The position numbers and the translations under genes are program-made. The notes beneath the pieces were generated by a model that did no database searches, was not told where the DNA came from, and saw only the letters and a list, made by a program, of their open reading frames with translations. A stretch of 64,000 bases of DNA from Mansonella perstans. Its lineage: Eukaryota > Nematoda > Chromadorea > Rhabditida > Onchocercidae. The stretch lies in contig JBAMDO010000579.1 of the NCBI GenBank assembly GCA_037074765.1, positions 124,001 to 188,000 on the forward strand, written 5' to 3'. Positions 9,601-23,300 of the stretch are shown one piece after another; the stretch's first letter is position 1; each line of letters opens with the position of its first letter.

Positions 9601-10683
9601 CTAACTGCATATAAACTCTAACATGTATGTGAAAATTATTCATCCACTTTTTTTATGACTTCATGGGAGTTCCAAACCTGCATCACATCTTTCCCGAAGC
9701 TTTGCGCACATTTTCATTCTGGAATTGGATGTCTAGTGGCACTTCACAATTAGCACACCCCTTAATCATCTCTTTTTTTCTTGAAGTTAAATTTATTAAG
9801 ATGATATAGAAAGTGATCTTGATCTTAATCATAAAATTTAAGAAACTGGATAACAATGAAGTGGGAGTCTGAACCGGGAATCTAGACATGAATTTCATCC
9901 CGCACATCGAATGCTCATGAAAATCGTTCTACAATGCTTTTAAACTTTAACATTAAATTTTATTGTATTGCCTTCGCTTCCCACATCCCGAAAAATATTA
10001 ACTTGTGCATCATTTGCCAACAGGTTTAAAAAAAAAAAAAAAAAAAAAACCGAGTCATGTTGTCGATATTTTGAATCAGTTTTTGAACTTGTTGAAAGAT
10101 TTAAAAAAATGATGTTAGCAAGAAACAATAAAAAAGTTGTTTTTCTAAAGATTTTTGAAAAACTTTTGATATTTAACGGTAGAGTTTAGAAAGCAGTGAA
10201 CAAGACAATGAGAAGCACATCAGAATGGCTCTACCCATTTTAATTTCTACAAAATTTTCTGCAAAGACTTTTAGTCTTTTTCAAAATATCCAACGGGAAA
10301 AAATTTCAATTTATATAGTAGAAAAGCTGAATCTCAACAAACATGTAGGATTCAATAATATGTTTTTACAGGAAAAGAATTTGGCCTCATTTGTGTAGCC
10401 AAGAAAATTGGTCTTATCAAATTTCTACTTGCTTGGATTGAAGATGGATGAAACGGTGATGATGCATCAATAAATGATAGAAGATATCTTAAAAAAGGAG
10501 AACGAATTGTAGTAACGTGGATATGCAAACGTGAGCGTAGCTATAGCAACAAACTTACAGTTGTCATTATAAACTTTTTTTCATAGCATAGAAAATCATA
10601 TAGCCGGAGGAGCAGTTAATATCCGCGCCATCTGAAAACCTTAAAAATTTATGTGACCTCTACGACAAATAGAATGGAAGCGT

Positions 10684-10790
10684 TTTTGGAAATTGAAAAT
10701 GGGTTTCCCTTTGGAAATTGAGATAAGATTTGGAAATTGGGATCCCTTTAGAAATTGGGATAAGATTTAGAAATTGGGATAAGAATGCCG
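10684..10790 (+). repeat. Short imperfect tandem repeat (about 20-bp unit)
   Basis: About five imperfect copies of a unit resembling TTTGGAAATTGGGATAAGA. Some copies carry CCCTTT in place of GATAAGA. No coding role is visible. Confidence 0.7.
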
Positions 10791-13776
10791 ATAAGTACAC
10801 AAGTGTGGAGAATGAAAGCAAAGGAGTATGGGCAAATATACCATAGAGGGTATGAAATCCCGTCACTCTGAGAAAGGAGCAAATCATTAAAACAATCAGA
10901 GAAATTTCAGATCACTAGATGTTTTTTAAGACCTGTGAATTGCTTAAGTTTAATTGCATGAATAGAGCAAAAAATATTATGTTTGTGCCTGTTTGTGTAA
11001 TCATAAATAAATTACTAAATAGAACAAGATGGATTAAGCATTTTCACAATCACATGAAATTGAATGTTTTTCACTTACTGTTGAAATTTATTTACCTATA
11101 ATCCTTAGCAATCGTTCTATTTTGATCCTAAAATTGGACTTGGGAAATAATTGAAAAGAAAAGCGAATGCTGTTAGAAACATGGTCACTGTTAGTGAATA
11201 GAATTACTCGTTTAACAAGTTAAATCTTCGTCGACCATAAGTAATTTGCAAAGCTTACGCTACAGTTCCAAACTTTACATTTTCACTACTTTATTTAAAT
11301 TTTACATGTAGTTCTTGAATGTTCTGCTTATTCGCAATTTTATATTTGCAATCAATGATCACATGGCAGTCATTTCGAAAAACTGACAAAGTTTGCTATT
11401 TTTCGTTCAACTTATGGCTATTGGTTAAAAATTTAATTCAAAAAACGCAAGAGATTGGTCATATAAAATGGAACTCTTAATACTTCATCTGGCCTCATAC
11501 AAAATTTATTAGTTCGAAAAGTCGCAAATATAATGTTTGCGCTTCCTAACAGTACTAAAAAACTTAGCAGTTGCGACAACAAACATTTTTTCATGTTAGC
11601 AATTATTGGTCATATTGTTTAATTTGCATAATTGGAAAATAGCTGTATATTTTTTTCTTGGAAATTATCAAAAAAAAAAAAAAAATTAGTGTTAAATTGA
11701 TTTCATTTTTCAGCAATCTTCTTAGATTTCCTGATTAGCTTTCATCCAAAATTAGAATTGAAAGAATCAAATTTAAATTTAAACTGGAATCAAAGGTATT
11801 GTAAAACTAAATGATTTTTTCGTCTCAATTTTAAAATGATGGTAAAGTGGAAATTATTAGCAAAATGGGTAGAATGAAATGAAATTTGAGCGCCCTATTT
11901 TAATTTTTTTGACAAAAGAGCAGAAATAGAAACTGTAAATCCCAAATTGCAAATTACTTGAAAATGAAAAGAATAATTTAGAGTAGTAAATTCATTTCTA
12001 CTTTGAGTTAGTTTGAAAAAATTGTCACAAAAGCAGAACAAAAAAAAATGAAAAATCAAGTCAAGATTACTTCTCATTTCTCATTCACATTTTTTTCACA
12101 CTCTTCTAATAATTTAATTAAATTCAGTTTAAATTTTTTACATTTTTTAGACTGTTATAAAATCATAATCCTTAAGATTGTTAGCAAATATCAAAAAAGA
12201 AGAAAGTTATTTTCAACATTTAGTAGTGTAAATTGATCGTAAACATTGAACAAATTGACATTTTAATAGTGATGATTCATCTTCAATAATGCTTTCTGCA
12301 ACTTTTGACATTTGAATACTTTTTGTTTACTGCATTCTCTACTCGAACACAGAGCTTTCAAATATTTTTGGATAAAAAGTTTGCTTGTGACCTTTTTAGT
12401 ACTTCAATTTCAAAAAAAAGAAAGGAAAAATGGAACGTTTTCGAATGACGGTGTCATTCATTGTTTGCTTCATATGTCTTCAAAGAATACCGAGAAGTTG
12501 AATGTCACATCTGGCCTTGAAAAAAAATAGACACAAAATAGCCCTTCTTTTCTCTTCGAAACTTTCTAATTCAAAGCTCAAAACTATTTCTGGGATTATC
12601 AACAGGATAACTGCGACAAATCCTGAAATTGGCCATGAATATTAGGAATATAATTGTTTCTTAAATCGTACTTCCGTTTCTTTTTAAAATAAGTTATTTT
12701 AGGATTGTTTCATTCTCTCGTATCAACGGAAACCGATTTCAGTACAACTTTTTTAAGTTTAGTTGAGTAATTTTTTTCTTTTTCCGAAAAATTAGCTTCC
12801 TTATTTTTATAAGATTGTTGAATTTAATATTTCTTTAAGATATAATTGACAGAGAAAAGTCTCTTTGATAATTTCAAAATAGCCATATCATTATTCTTAA
12901 AATCAAAATTAATCGATTTTCTCGGTCAAATTTAGGACACTGTCAAGATGAAACTCATTTACATGTTCTACTTTAAAATCTGGTAAGCTATCAGAATGTA
13001 ACGGTTCGCCAAACATTTGTGATAAATTGTTTGCCCTAGATTTGGGTTCAGTCCTCATTATTTATTGAAACTATTATCCATCATTCAAATGCATGCACAA
13101 ACAGATGATGAAAATTTTGATTGTCGAATTAGTGCCAAAGATTGTTTGTGCGTTTAGATACTGTACTATAAACCATTGCCAATAGGGTCACATTTTTAGG
13201 CTACAGAAGATGTGGCAGATGATGTATTTATTGGCTACGATGATTGTATGCATTCAAGTAATTTTAAAAAAAATGCGAAATTTATACTATCAAGATGGTT
13301 GAGTATCGCAATAGCGGAAATGTTGCAGCAGGAATACACATCATTTTTGTTATGCAAAACCTCTGACCTGAGAAAGAGGTAAACTTGGATACTTCATAAG
13401 CAAATTTCATTCATTAGAAATACTTGCCACTTCACGTATCATTATCCATTGTAGTAACACTTTATTTAATTGTATTTTTAGCAGTTGATGACATCAATTT
13501 ACTTAATTATAATACTTAATATCCTGAATAAGTGATAGTAGTGGTTGTTCCATTTTGTGTTCGGATTCAGTTTAATGATTCTTTCTAATTGTCCACTTTT
13601 ATCGCCACTCCTTCTTCACCTTCACTTTTAGAAAGGAACGAAAAACTGTATATATTGCATAATAAAAAAAACGAGGAAGTGGAAATAAGCGAAGAATGGA
13701 CAATCGCGAAACACTAATAGAGGTCCTCCACCAGTTGATTGTCACATTATCATATTGATAACAATGACAACATTTG

Positions 13777-13809
13777 TTTTTCCTTTTTTTTTAAAAAAAA
13801 AAAGGAAAA
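13777..13809. repeat. T/A hairpin palindrome
   Basis: A TTTTTCC arm and a T9 run meet an A11 run and GGAAAA, giving a near-perfect short inverted repeat with almost no loop. It is probably low-complexity drift. Confidence 0.6.
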
Positions 13810-15763
13810 GGATTACCGATAAAAGTTGGAGCGAAAAGAGTGCAAGAAGTTTGGGAGGAAAAATTACAGAAATAAAAAAAAGGGTTTTTTGATCCGTAAA
13901 CTGGACATCATAATTATCTTTTTATAGCTTGTCACTAATAAGTTTTTCCACATTACAGAAGCGTCTTTTTTGAACCATTCTAAAACAATTTGTTTGTTAA
14001 ATATATAACAAGTGCCATACAGTAGCATAAGAAATTATAAGCGAAAAATTGTTAAGAAGTCCCGAAATTTGATAAATTCATCGATTCTTGAGGACTGCTG
14101 CAATAATCGTATGATACTGAACAGATTCAGGTAAAACCAGCAAAATTCTAAGCTAAATTTTATATTATCCTGAATTTTTCTATTTATTTCATACCATCAT
14201 TTTTTTGGTTTGTCATTTATAATGAATATGAATAAACTGCAATATTTTCTCAAATTTAGAAATGATTTAGCGATATATTTTGTTTGAGAATGGAGTCACA
14301 GGGCAAACGGGTTCGATTTAACATGTCATATTTATGAAGTGCTAAAAAAACTAAACTACACAGAACAGTTCCTGAAGCAGAAGATTTATTCACATTATTG
14401 CATTGAAGGATATTTCTATCACATCAAATCAAGCTATGGAATATTGCAAACAGAAAAGGTTGTAGAAAAGTTTCCATTTAGACTAATGTCTAAGGCGACT
14501 CATTAGTCAGAATATCTAAACGCTAATTAATAATTATGTTTGCAGAATCGATTGTGATTCCTGGTATGAAATGTTTCAGGATTAGAATAATCAAGATTGG
14601 CATAAAATGAGATGGTTGGTCGCTAGTTATGAAGTTTTCTCATAATGTGAATATTTCTTAATTTCTGGTCACTCTAGCTTTAATTATCAGTAATTTGTGA
14701 AAAGTCACACGAATTTATGGTCATTTCTCGCCTTTTCGGGCCACAATACAATCTCTTCCTGCCAAATAATGCAAAAATAAGAGAGCAATTTTGTGAAGTA
14801 TTTCAACAGTGGATGATAAAATGACGGGAAATTTGAAGAAAAAAAACAACTCAGAGCTAGAACAGAGTGGAAAAAGTGATACAAATGGGATAACAATACC
14901 GATGGGCAAAAACATTTGTAAGGTAGAAATTTATTTTTAAAAATGTATCAAATTTCGTAAACGTAAAAGACCGGAAAAAAGGTCTCAGATTTCTCGATTC
15001 TCCAATTTCGAATATTTGAATTTATGAGAGATCAACACCTTCTTTCAAAAAACCAAAGTTAGAATATCCATAAATGAAAAATGGAACGGAATCAAATGTC
15101 AAATTGAGAAAACCAAGGACAACTTATACCTGCATATGACCTGGATAAAAGAGAAAAGTACAACAATATCACTGATACAATATACAAATGGAATGTATCG
15201 TATGATTGCAATGGACGCTAAAGATCACAGGTTGGAATTTTCAGTTTGGAAAAGACCTGGTTTGATTACTATGCAACGATAAAAGAAAGAAATTTGAAAA
15301 ACAACGGTCAAACAAAGCATCAAACATAAACAAATAATTAAGTTAAAAAGAGGAAAAAGATCAAAATGTCCCAACAGTACCTTTTCGTTTGGGAAAAAAG
15401 ATCTTATTTAAAACAATGAAGCTTTGTGTCCACTGTCAATTCATTTCTGCTTTAAAACTTTTTGATAAATATTTCAAATTTAAAAGTGTTTGTCTAGAAA
15501 TGGTTCAGACTTCTAAAAAATGTTCGTAAACGACATGAATAAACTGGAACTGAAAGCAGTTAAATGTTACAAAATGTCGGAAATAAATGGAACAAGAAAA
15601 ATGATAGACATTTCATACGATTTGCACTTCCTGGATTGGAAACTCTCAGAATAACATCGCAAAGTAAAAATTATAAAAGAGATGGAGAAAAGACTGGAAA
15701 AACACAATATAGCGGAAATAAAATTTAAATTCTGACATAAAACTAAACATCAAAGTCCGGAAT

Positions 15764-17602
15764 TCAAAGCAAACATTGAGTTAACGGTGCGGGATACCAC
15801 ACAGACGCAGATGATGAGGGCACCATTGTATTACAAAACGCCGATTGCGGTAACGGTGTTGCCGATTGCGTATTTATTCCTTGTTCCTGAGAGTAATATT
15901 TCGCGAGGAACCAATTTTGAATCTGCAATATTGTGGTCAAATCTGTTACAGGTTTTGCTGCAGTACTGTTGATCGATGAGGTGGAATTTTTGTCATCGGT
16001 CAACGAAGAATCGCACTGAGAAGCAGTTGTGGATGATGAAATTTCTGAGATTCTTGAAGAATTGACAGAATTTCGATTCGTTTGTTTCAGTGTTACTCCA
16101 TAGCGCTTCTTGAAATTATGCAGCCAATGTTCAGAAAATAGGCAGCGGGCAGATTTTGTCGCTTCTTGTAATACCTCAGGGCAAATTTGAAGAGCCAGTT
16201 CTCGGGCTTGCTGCTGAAGCCAACGATTCGAAATTCGCTCCCCTTTGGATTGTTGCTCTTTCAATCTCTCAAACAAAATTTTTTCCACACCTGGAAACTG
16301 AACTTTGCGACCTCTTCGGCCTGGTTCTGTACCCGTTTGATTTTTGCGACATAACCATGGAAATCTTTCATAGAATGCTTGAATTGGCAGCTGCCCCGGT
16401 TTATTCAAGATTTCCTGAACATGTTCTTGAGCAGTTGGGAATGTTCCAGATGAAAGTATAGTCAGGGGGTTTTCAGGACTCAACTGATCCTCTACATCGA
16501 TGAGAGTTTCCAGACTATCGCTGAGAACACTATCAGCATCTGAATCTATGCTCTCATTTTCTGCCGCCTCATCGGATTTGGTAGGAGATTGCTGCATGGA
16601 ATCTGTAGCACTACTACCAGACCCGATAGATTCTCCTGAACCTAAGCTTCCGGAAGTACTATTACCGGAAGACCAGTCACGATTCAGGTTGATTTTGTAT
16701 CGTTTCTTGAAGTTACTTAACCATCGCTCACTAAATTGACACATCCCTGCCAGTTCTCGCTCTGAACATTGCTGCTGCGCAAGATTTCGTGCTGTTTCCC
16801 GAATCCACCGATTCCCAACCTTTTTCCCGGTTCCCAGATGTGCATGATAGAGATGAAATAATTGTTTCTCAATGTCGGGAAATTGTGGTTTTCGCCCGCT
16901 GCGACCGGATTTTAGCGAGCCAGGCCTAGATTGTCGAATTTTGTCAATTTTTTGCAGCCATCCATTAAGCATCGATTTTGTTATTTGGAACTCTTTACAA
17001 GTACGGTATTTGTTTTGCCCATTAGTATAATAATAATTAATAACCATAAGTTTAAATTCCCGTGGATAGGACATTCTATTTGGTCCTACAGTAGCACCTA
17101 ATTTAATTGCAATCCAGTTGGAATTTAAACTCGGACTAGTGCAAGTAGGCAAAAACTTTAATTGTTGCTGCTGCTGTGTCTTAATAAGAGATTTTTGACG
17201 AGCAGCTGTCGACTGACTGAGGTCTAATGGTACTTCTAGGCTAGTTTCCAATGCAGGGGTCTTTGTCGCCAAAGTGAATAAACGAGAAACAACAGGACGT
17301 ATTGGGGTCGGTCGATATAAAATCGTAGTTTTTGGGGAAGTCAACAATTGTACCAGGCTAGAAGCAGAATTCTTTTCCGCAGATAACTGAGAACCTTCTG
17401 GAACTAAGTCCTTACTAATTGCTGTAGAAGCTGAAGCAGAAGGGAGCATAGAACAGTGGCTAATGTTTATGTTATGTGAAGTCTGGCCCGTGTCTCCGGA
17501 AGTTAAGTCTGGCATTTGCGAGTCTAGATCTGGTTGTTTTTGTTGATGGTGGCGGTGCTGTTGCTGCAATACGCTGATGGCAGAATATTTGGTTATGTCC
17601 AT
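15764..17602 (-). CDS. Brinker/CENPB-type HTH DNA-binding protein, probable transcriptional repressor
   Basis: A single 612-aa open frame from ATG 17602 to TGA 15764. Residues about 177-222 (SYPREFKLMVINYYYTNG, then TCKEFQITKSMLNGWLQ) form a Brinker-type HTH. Two CENPB-like HTH blocks follow, at about 236-305 and 428-505. Each starts with a GRKxQFPxxEK motif and ends with F(S)xxWLxNFKKRY, so the block is duplicated. Residues 125-129 are PLDLS, a classical CtBP-binding motif. Long Ser/Gln-rich linkers separate the domains. Brinker proteins repress BMP-responsive genes with CtBP and Groucho; a repressor role here is inference. The frame stays open upstream of the ATG to an acceptor at 17719. 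A Gln-rich stretch at 17797-17929 could be joined in phase across a 78-bp intron, so the true N-terminus may be longer. A transposase origin of the HTHs is possible, but no transposase core is present. Confidence 0.85.
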   Translation of the reverse strand: MDITKYSAISVLQQQHRHHQQKQPDLDSQMPDLTSGDTGQTSHNINISHCSMLPSASASTAISKDLVPEGSQLSAEKNSASSLVQLLTSPKTTILYRPTPIRPVVSRLFTLATKTPALETSLEVPLDLSQSTAARQKSLIKTQQQQQLKFLPTCTSPSLNSNWIAIKLGATVGPNRMSYPREFKLMVINYYYTNGQNKYRTCKEFQITKSMLNGWLQKIDKIRQSRPGSLKSGRSGRKPQFPDIEKQLFHLYHAHLGTGKKVGNRWIRETARNLAQQQCSERELAGMCQFSERWLSNFKKRYKINLNRDWSSGNSTSGSLGSGESIGSGSSATDSMQQSPTKSDEAAENESIDSDADSVLSDSLETLIDVEDQLSPENPLTILSSGTFPTAQEHVQEILNKPGQLPIQAFYERFPWLCRKNQTGTEPGRRGRKVQFPGVEKILFERLKEQQSKGERISNRWLQQQARELALQICPEVLQEATKSARCLFSEHWLHNFKKRYGVTLKQTNRNSVNSSRISEISSSTTASQCDSSLTDDKNSTSSINSTAAKPVTDLTTILQIQNWFLAKYYSQEQGINTQSATPLPQSAFCNTMVPSSSASVWYPAPLTQCLL

Positions 17603-17718
17603 AGGATGGATTAATGGTAGGAGCAGTGGAAATACTAGTAAAAATAAGTGGTGACGTTCTAAGAAGGCGAAAGTGTAATAGGAACACTTGGAGTCGTTGT
17701 TGGAGCAGCATGGACGAA

Positions 17719-17740
17719 CTGAAATGAAATTTCATTTCAG
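17719..17740. repeat. 22-bp perfect palindrome
   Basis: CTGAAATGAAA followed by its exact reverse complement. It overlaps the possible - strand splice acceptor (TTTCATTTCAG) upstream of the Brinker-like gene, and because it is symmetric it makes the same acceptor on the + strand. Confidence 0.9.
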
Positions 17741-17929
17741 TTTAAAAGAGGGTGTGTATGCTTCGTAAAAGGGGGTACAAGAAGACATCATCAAACCTCC
17801 ACCCCGTTCTATCCCGCTCTTCGATGCGATGTTGACCAAAAGGTCATTGGCTGGTGGCCTTATTTTCTTCAAATATCCTTCACCTCCTTCTTGACTTTGC
17901 TGTTGCTGTTGTGGAAGAAATTCATACAA

Positions 17930-20363
17930 TTGAAAATGACGAGAAAATGGGATAGGCGGGGAGAGCTATAACCCCCGGGGTTGTCGCATGCCTCATTCTT
18001 ACCGAAAGAGAGAATATTTTGTTTATTTGAAGGTCAACCCCCGATATACTCGATTACTGCGTCCCATGTCTTAATATTCTGAAGGAGGAAAATAGAGGAA
18101 GCAAGTCCATATACACTACTTCACAAAAAGAATGGGTAGAAAGACGAAACATGTTGTAAAAATTTTCCGTTCCGTGACAACATTTGTCGTGTTCATAAAG
18201 GATCGTACGGTGATGCCACGATTTTCGCAAAACAAAATGGAACCCCGCCCCTTGACTACTTTTTATACCCCCTCCAAACCTCTCTTTCCGTTTAACCCCT
18301 TTCTTCTAAGGAGTGCAAGTTCACGGTCATACGATAAATGAACCAAGTATTCACGGATCCATCTAATCCATACTTCTATTCAACTTTCACCATCGCATAT
18401 ACCGTATAATGAAATTTCAACCTATCCATTCATTCACCTAATCCCTGTTATTGTATCAGAACTCATAGTCATTCCTTATCCTATGTTGGGTAGTTTGAAC
18501 TCAAATATTCTGCATAACCACAAAGATGAGTAGAAATTGAATTATGTACTTCAGAAAGTGAAGTGAGATCGGAATGCTTCAAGAATTTGGGAAGACCTAC
18601 CAAAAAAGGTCTGTCAAAAAAATCTTTCCAAAACTTTTTTCACAATTGAGCTTTTAACTATGTTACTTTTATGAAAAATACAAGTTTATGAGTAAACACT
18701 TAGGCGGAAAGTTGTGGATGCGATATTCATCACTAATCAAAACGATGATGAACCAAACCACTAACGCGGGAAGTTCAAAGATTTTACCGTAATTCATTTT
18801 GAGTGAAGGGAGTACAATTTAAACCAAAGAAGGTTAAGACATTCTTTTGGCAACCTGTGTCAGAGAATTGAAGTTAAAATGAAAACCTGATCAAACTAAA
18901 ATCATAAATTCTCCATCAGTTAAGTTTTAAAAGAAGTTCAATAGGGACAGGTAGGTCAATTAAATGGCAGTGAATTTGACCGTCGAAGTGGCCCGATTTC
19001 CAATTCTGTGAACAGCGATAGAACAATTTACATGATGGATGCATGACTGCGTACAATGTTCTCATGATCGTGGAGAAAAGAGGAGGATGCCCTCGACAAC
19101 GGTCAATGAACCTTTGGAAACTCTCTTTCCTCTCTATTCACTTTCCCTCCCGACATTTTCGCCAGTTTGTGCGTACCCCCTTGCACCTGGTACCTCCCGG
19201 GTCCTATCTCTTATTAGCTATACAAACGAACGCATTAGCGAAATTTCAACCCTATAAACAAAGAATAGTACCCATTTCGTAGAAAATGGGTCAATTTGTA
19301 GTATTTTGGAATGGAGGTACCAAGCGTAGCAAAACAAAACGCACTCTTCTCTGATGGCAGTTAAATTTCATCATTCCCGATCTTTCTCAGAGTATCTCAA
19401 TGAGAATGAAATTACTATTCATGATATTTTCTAGCTAATGATGTTTTATTTTATCACATAATAAAAATAATGTTACTCCTTTTTATGATTCGGGCCTTTT
19501 TGCCTTTTGGCTTGCTTTATACTCCCAAAAACAGTAGTATAATTTGATCAGTATGAACATAAAGATAGCATAATTAATTTTCCTATCAATTAGGCTTCCT
19601 TGTAATCAAACTTTTGGAAGAGAAAAAAAAAAAAAAAGAAGAAATAGTTGAACAAATGATAAATAAAATGATTAAAAGCATAAAGAAATGATTAAAATAT
19701 AAAAAGTAAATAGAAAATTAAGTGCACAACATGTAATATACACTATGAAATGTGATCTGTCGAATTATGATATTGCTACAGAAAATGTAAATAAACAAGT
19801 TTTAGTATTTTTAGCTTGAATAAAATTAAACCACTTGTTTGTTAATCTATGAGTGAACTGGACAACGGTCTGTTGGACAAATTAATATTGCTGGTCACTC
19901 TAGAATGATGCAATGCACGTGAACTTCTATTAATTGCGAGTTGTTTGTTATGTAGTATTTGTTTGAAAGACAGTAAAAGTTGGAATGATTGAATGATCAT
20001 TCAACTATCACAACTATCCCAGAAGTAAAAAAGCCCAGAAACATAGATGAATTCTATAGATGGAAACATATGTTGTCTAGTCTTTAGCTTCTGGCTAGTT
20101 GTTCCTTGACCGCTTTAATGAATCTTTTCGGAATAACCGTTGGTCAGTGGTGATAGTACTGACCTCTTCGATGAATCTATTTGATGTAACCTGATCAGTG
20201 ATGATAGTAATGAGTTTTCTTCAATCATAGATTGAATTTAAGGCACTTTCAATATTCTCTCTCTATCTGTCCTTCTGCGTCTCCTCCATCTCTAAGTCTT
20301 CATTCATCTTCACACTCAGTTACTAAATGATGTTGACATTTTGAGAGCGTAATTGTATAAGAA
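17930..20363. other. Intergenic region between divergent genes
   Basis: Lies between the - strand Brinker-like gene and the + strand apr-1 gene, so it should hold both promoters. The part from 17940 to about 19260 is noticeably richer in G and C than its surroundings, with CCCCGGGG-like and CCTCCCGGG stretches. That fits a promoter or 5' UTR exon of the - strand gene. Short open frames at 18132-18341 and 19039-19282 have no family resemblance. Confidence 0.5.
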
Positions 20364-23300
20364 ATGTTACAGGATTATATGCTTTCTGGTGAAATTAGTG
20401 AAAGCGCATCCTCATCATCTACAACTTACTATGACAGTTGTTTGAATATGGATCCAGACGTAGCTGGACGTATCGCATCACTTTTATCCTCTCTTCGGTA
20501 CAATTTCTTTTTTCATATTTGTTCATTAAATATTAATAAAATTAAAAGAAATTCCTCTTTATATTAAACAAATTTCAATTTTTTTCATTTCTTAGCAATG
20601 TATTTAATTTGAACTTTTATTAAGTATTGATAAAATTTCTAGGCTCACTTCACTTCGTAACAATATACCACAAGATGGAGAAGATGAGCGTTTGAAGAAA
20701 ATTCATCGACAGTTAGAATGGTTGATAAGTGAAGAACCTGATGATCACAGGTAAGTTTTAAGCATTGTTTACTACTTGAATGCTTCAACTATTAAATTAT
20801 GCATGAATTAATATCAGTAAAGTGTTATGTTCATTTCTTTCTACCTACTTATAATATATGTAAGATTTAGCTATAATTAATAGAGAAACATCACTTATAT
20901 ACTAGATGAACTTATCTGTTGCTATTTTTAGTTTGAATGGGAGTTTCGAGTTCAGTGATTGTTTAGAATTAGATCACACATACATAAATCCTATATATAT
21001 TTATAATTTCTGAAGAAAAATTATTTTCTTAATTATCAGCAAGAAATTTTAGTAAAATTATATATAATTGATATATAAATATATAATTAAATCATTTATT
21101 TTATGCGGTAATGTAGAAAAATTTTGATATTTGAAAATTACTTGTTAATGATTCTTACTACCTTGCTAAGATAAATTTTGTAATTTTCTAGGCGACGGCG
21201 ACTTCGACACATATTGCCAGCAGCTAACTGTGTGCGAGAACAAGTTTTTGCGCTACGACGATATATGCATAGTGTTAATAGTGCTTCAAGTACAAATTAT
21301 GCAACACATATACATGGCGCATTAACAGCTATCATGAAGGAATCATTTGAGGAAGAATATCGTAAATTGGCAACCGTAGTTGGTTAGTTTAAATTGTCAT
21401 AAAAGTTTCGCGATTTATTTTGAGATTCGGGAATTATAATATTTGCAACTTATTGTTGTACTCATTTATATCATTTATACTTCTTTTTCTAATAGGTGTC
21501 TTGGATGCGGTCGCGGAGCTACTGATATTTGAAATAGATGCTTTTGATATCGATTGTCCAGTGGAAAATCGTACGATTAGGAAGTTGATAGCGAGTACAT
21601 TAACTAATTTAACTTTTGGAAATGCGCAAAGCAAACGCCGTTTGTGTTCGCATCCGAATCTTATAGAATATACCATTAGAATTATAGACAGCTCTCATGG
21701 GCTTGCTCAGGTTTTCAATTTTTATGCATAATTTTACAATTTTTTACAACGCGTGGATGTTCGTGCCTATTTGCACATCATGAAATTTGCTTTTATCACT
21801 CTTTACTTTTATCAGCTGTGCTCTGATAAAGTCAATTTTTATTTAGGTTTATGCTGGTTTGTTGCGAAATTTGTCTTGGATGGCAGATGCACAGATGAGT
21901 GCAACATTAGCTCCATCAGTTCCTGCACTTGTGAGAGCATCGTTACGCGCATATCGCACAACCGAATTGAAATGTCTATGCGCTACACTTTCTGCACTGT
22001 GGAATTTAGCATCGCATTCACGAGACAATAAAAAAGCTCTTTGCGAAGAGCCAAGATTTTTAGAAATACTCATCGAATTGTCAACAAATGATGCGCAGCA
22101 TACGGTACGTCAGAATTTTCTGAATTGATAAAATAGAAATCAGAAGGTCAATTTCTTTTTTCCAATGTTAATTAGTTTTCAACATTTTATATCCAGCTTA
22201 CGGGTTAGAATTAAATATCCTTAACGATACTGTTCGCATAGTACTATGTAGATAGCTCCGTAGAATATTTAATGAGCAGTAATTATACTTAAACACATAT
22301 CTGAACGTTATATATTAACTTTAGTTAGAAGGAGTAGTTACCACATTAAACTTAGGTTAATTAGATTAGCATAAATTTAGTTGTGGATAAATTGTCGAAT
22401 TGCTGTATGTTGTCATGCTAGCTTAAAATCCCCGATACTTATATTTAAAAATATTGCTAATATGCTGCTAAAATATTGCTTATAGACATTGGTTGAACCA
22501 GCGACTGGTGTTTTAAAGTACGCATCAATGTACTTAGCAGTGGTGGGAGCAGACCAATATTTATCCACAAATGCCATTCATATGATGATGTTTCGTCTTA
22601 TTGACTTGTTGAATAGTCCATCGTTCACCGTGATAGGAAATGCTTTAGGAATACTATCGCAATTGCTTGCTAAAGGCAGTCAGTTGCGGTCTCATATTGT
22701 GTAAGCGTTTTTCAAACATTTGTTTAAAATTTTATAGTTTCAGTTTGTAGTAACATCAGTTTCAGTTTTATAGTTACAGTTCGTATGCTCATCTGTTTAT
22801 TCATATATCTACGTTTCATTGCTGGTCGTTGTTGTTTTGATTCTCTGGAATTAATTTCTTTACAGTTGTAAAGTTTTTATTTTTTATTGTATGAGATAAC
22901 GTGGCAGTCAACAAACTAGTTTGCAGTGATTATTTGTTCAAAAAATATTTTTTGTTTTTAGATTGAATCATAAAGCCATGTTATTGTTGAATCATCTTCG
23001 GAATTCTACGCGCGACGATATTCGTAATCCTGTTAAAACTGTGTTGAATTACTTAAATTCATTTGATGTTTCTGAAGTTTATGTGCCAACGTCACCTCAC
23101 CCTTCAATACGCGGTATACCGTTATTTAGTCATCATTCGACAGTAATCATAAACTAGTCTTTATATTTTTTTGAAACTTATCATCATGTTAACTTTTTAA
23201 GTCACATTATGAAGTGATTTTATAGGTATGTCATCATCGTACGATGGGACACCTTCAGTTGCTCCTTCTTACGTAGATTCAACAAGGCTATTAAAATATC

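Larger units (their letters stand above)
6618..15763. other. Long AT-rich gene-free region
   Basis: About 9.1 kb with no open frame that resembles a protein family. It contains a purine-rich + strand stretch at about 7140-7860, a poly(A) run at 10028-10049, a short tandem repeat at 10684-10790, and a T/A palindrome at about 13777-13809. It may include distal regulatory DNA of the - strand gene that ends at 15764; nothing in the sequence proves this. Confidence 0.55.

Noticed and set aside
16156..16739. + strand open frames of 101 and 79 aa
   Set aside because: They are antisense to the well-supported Brinker-like gene.
19039..19282. Two overlapping + strand open frames
   Set aside because: Two frames are open because the region is richer in G and C; neither resembles a protein.
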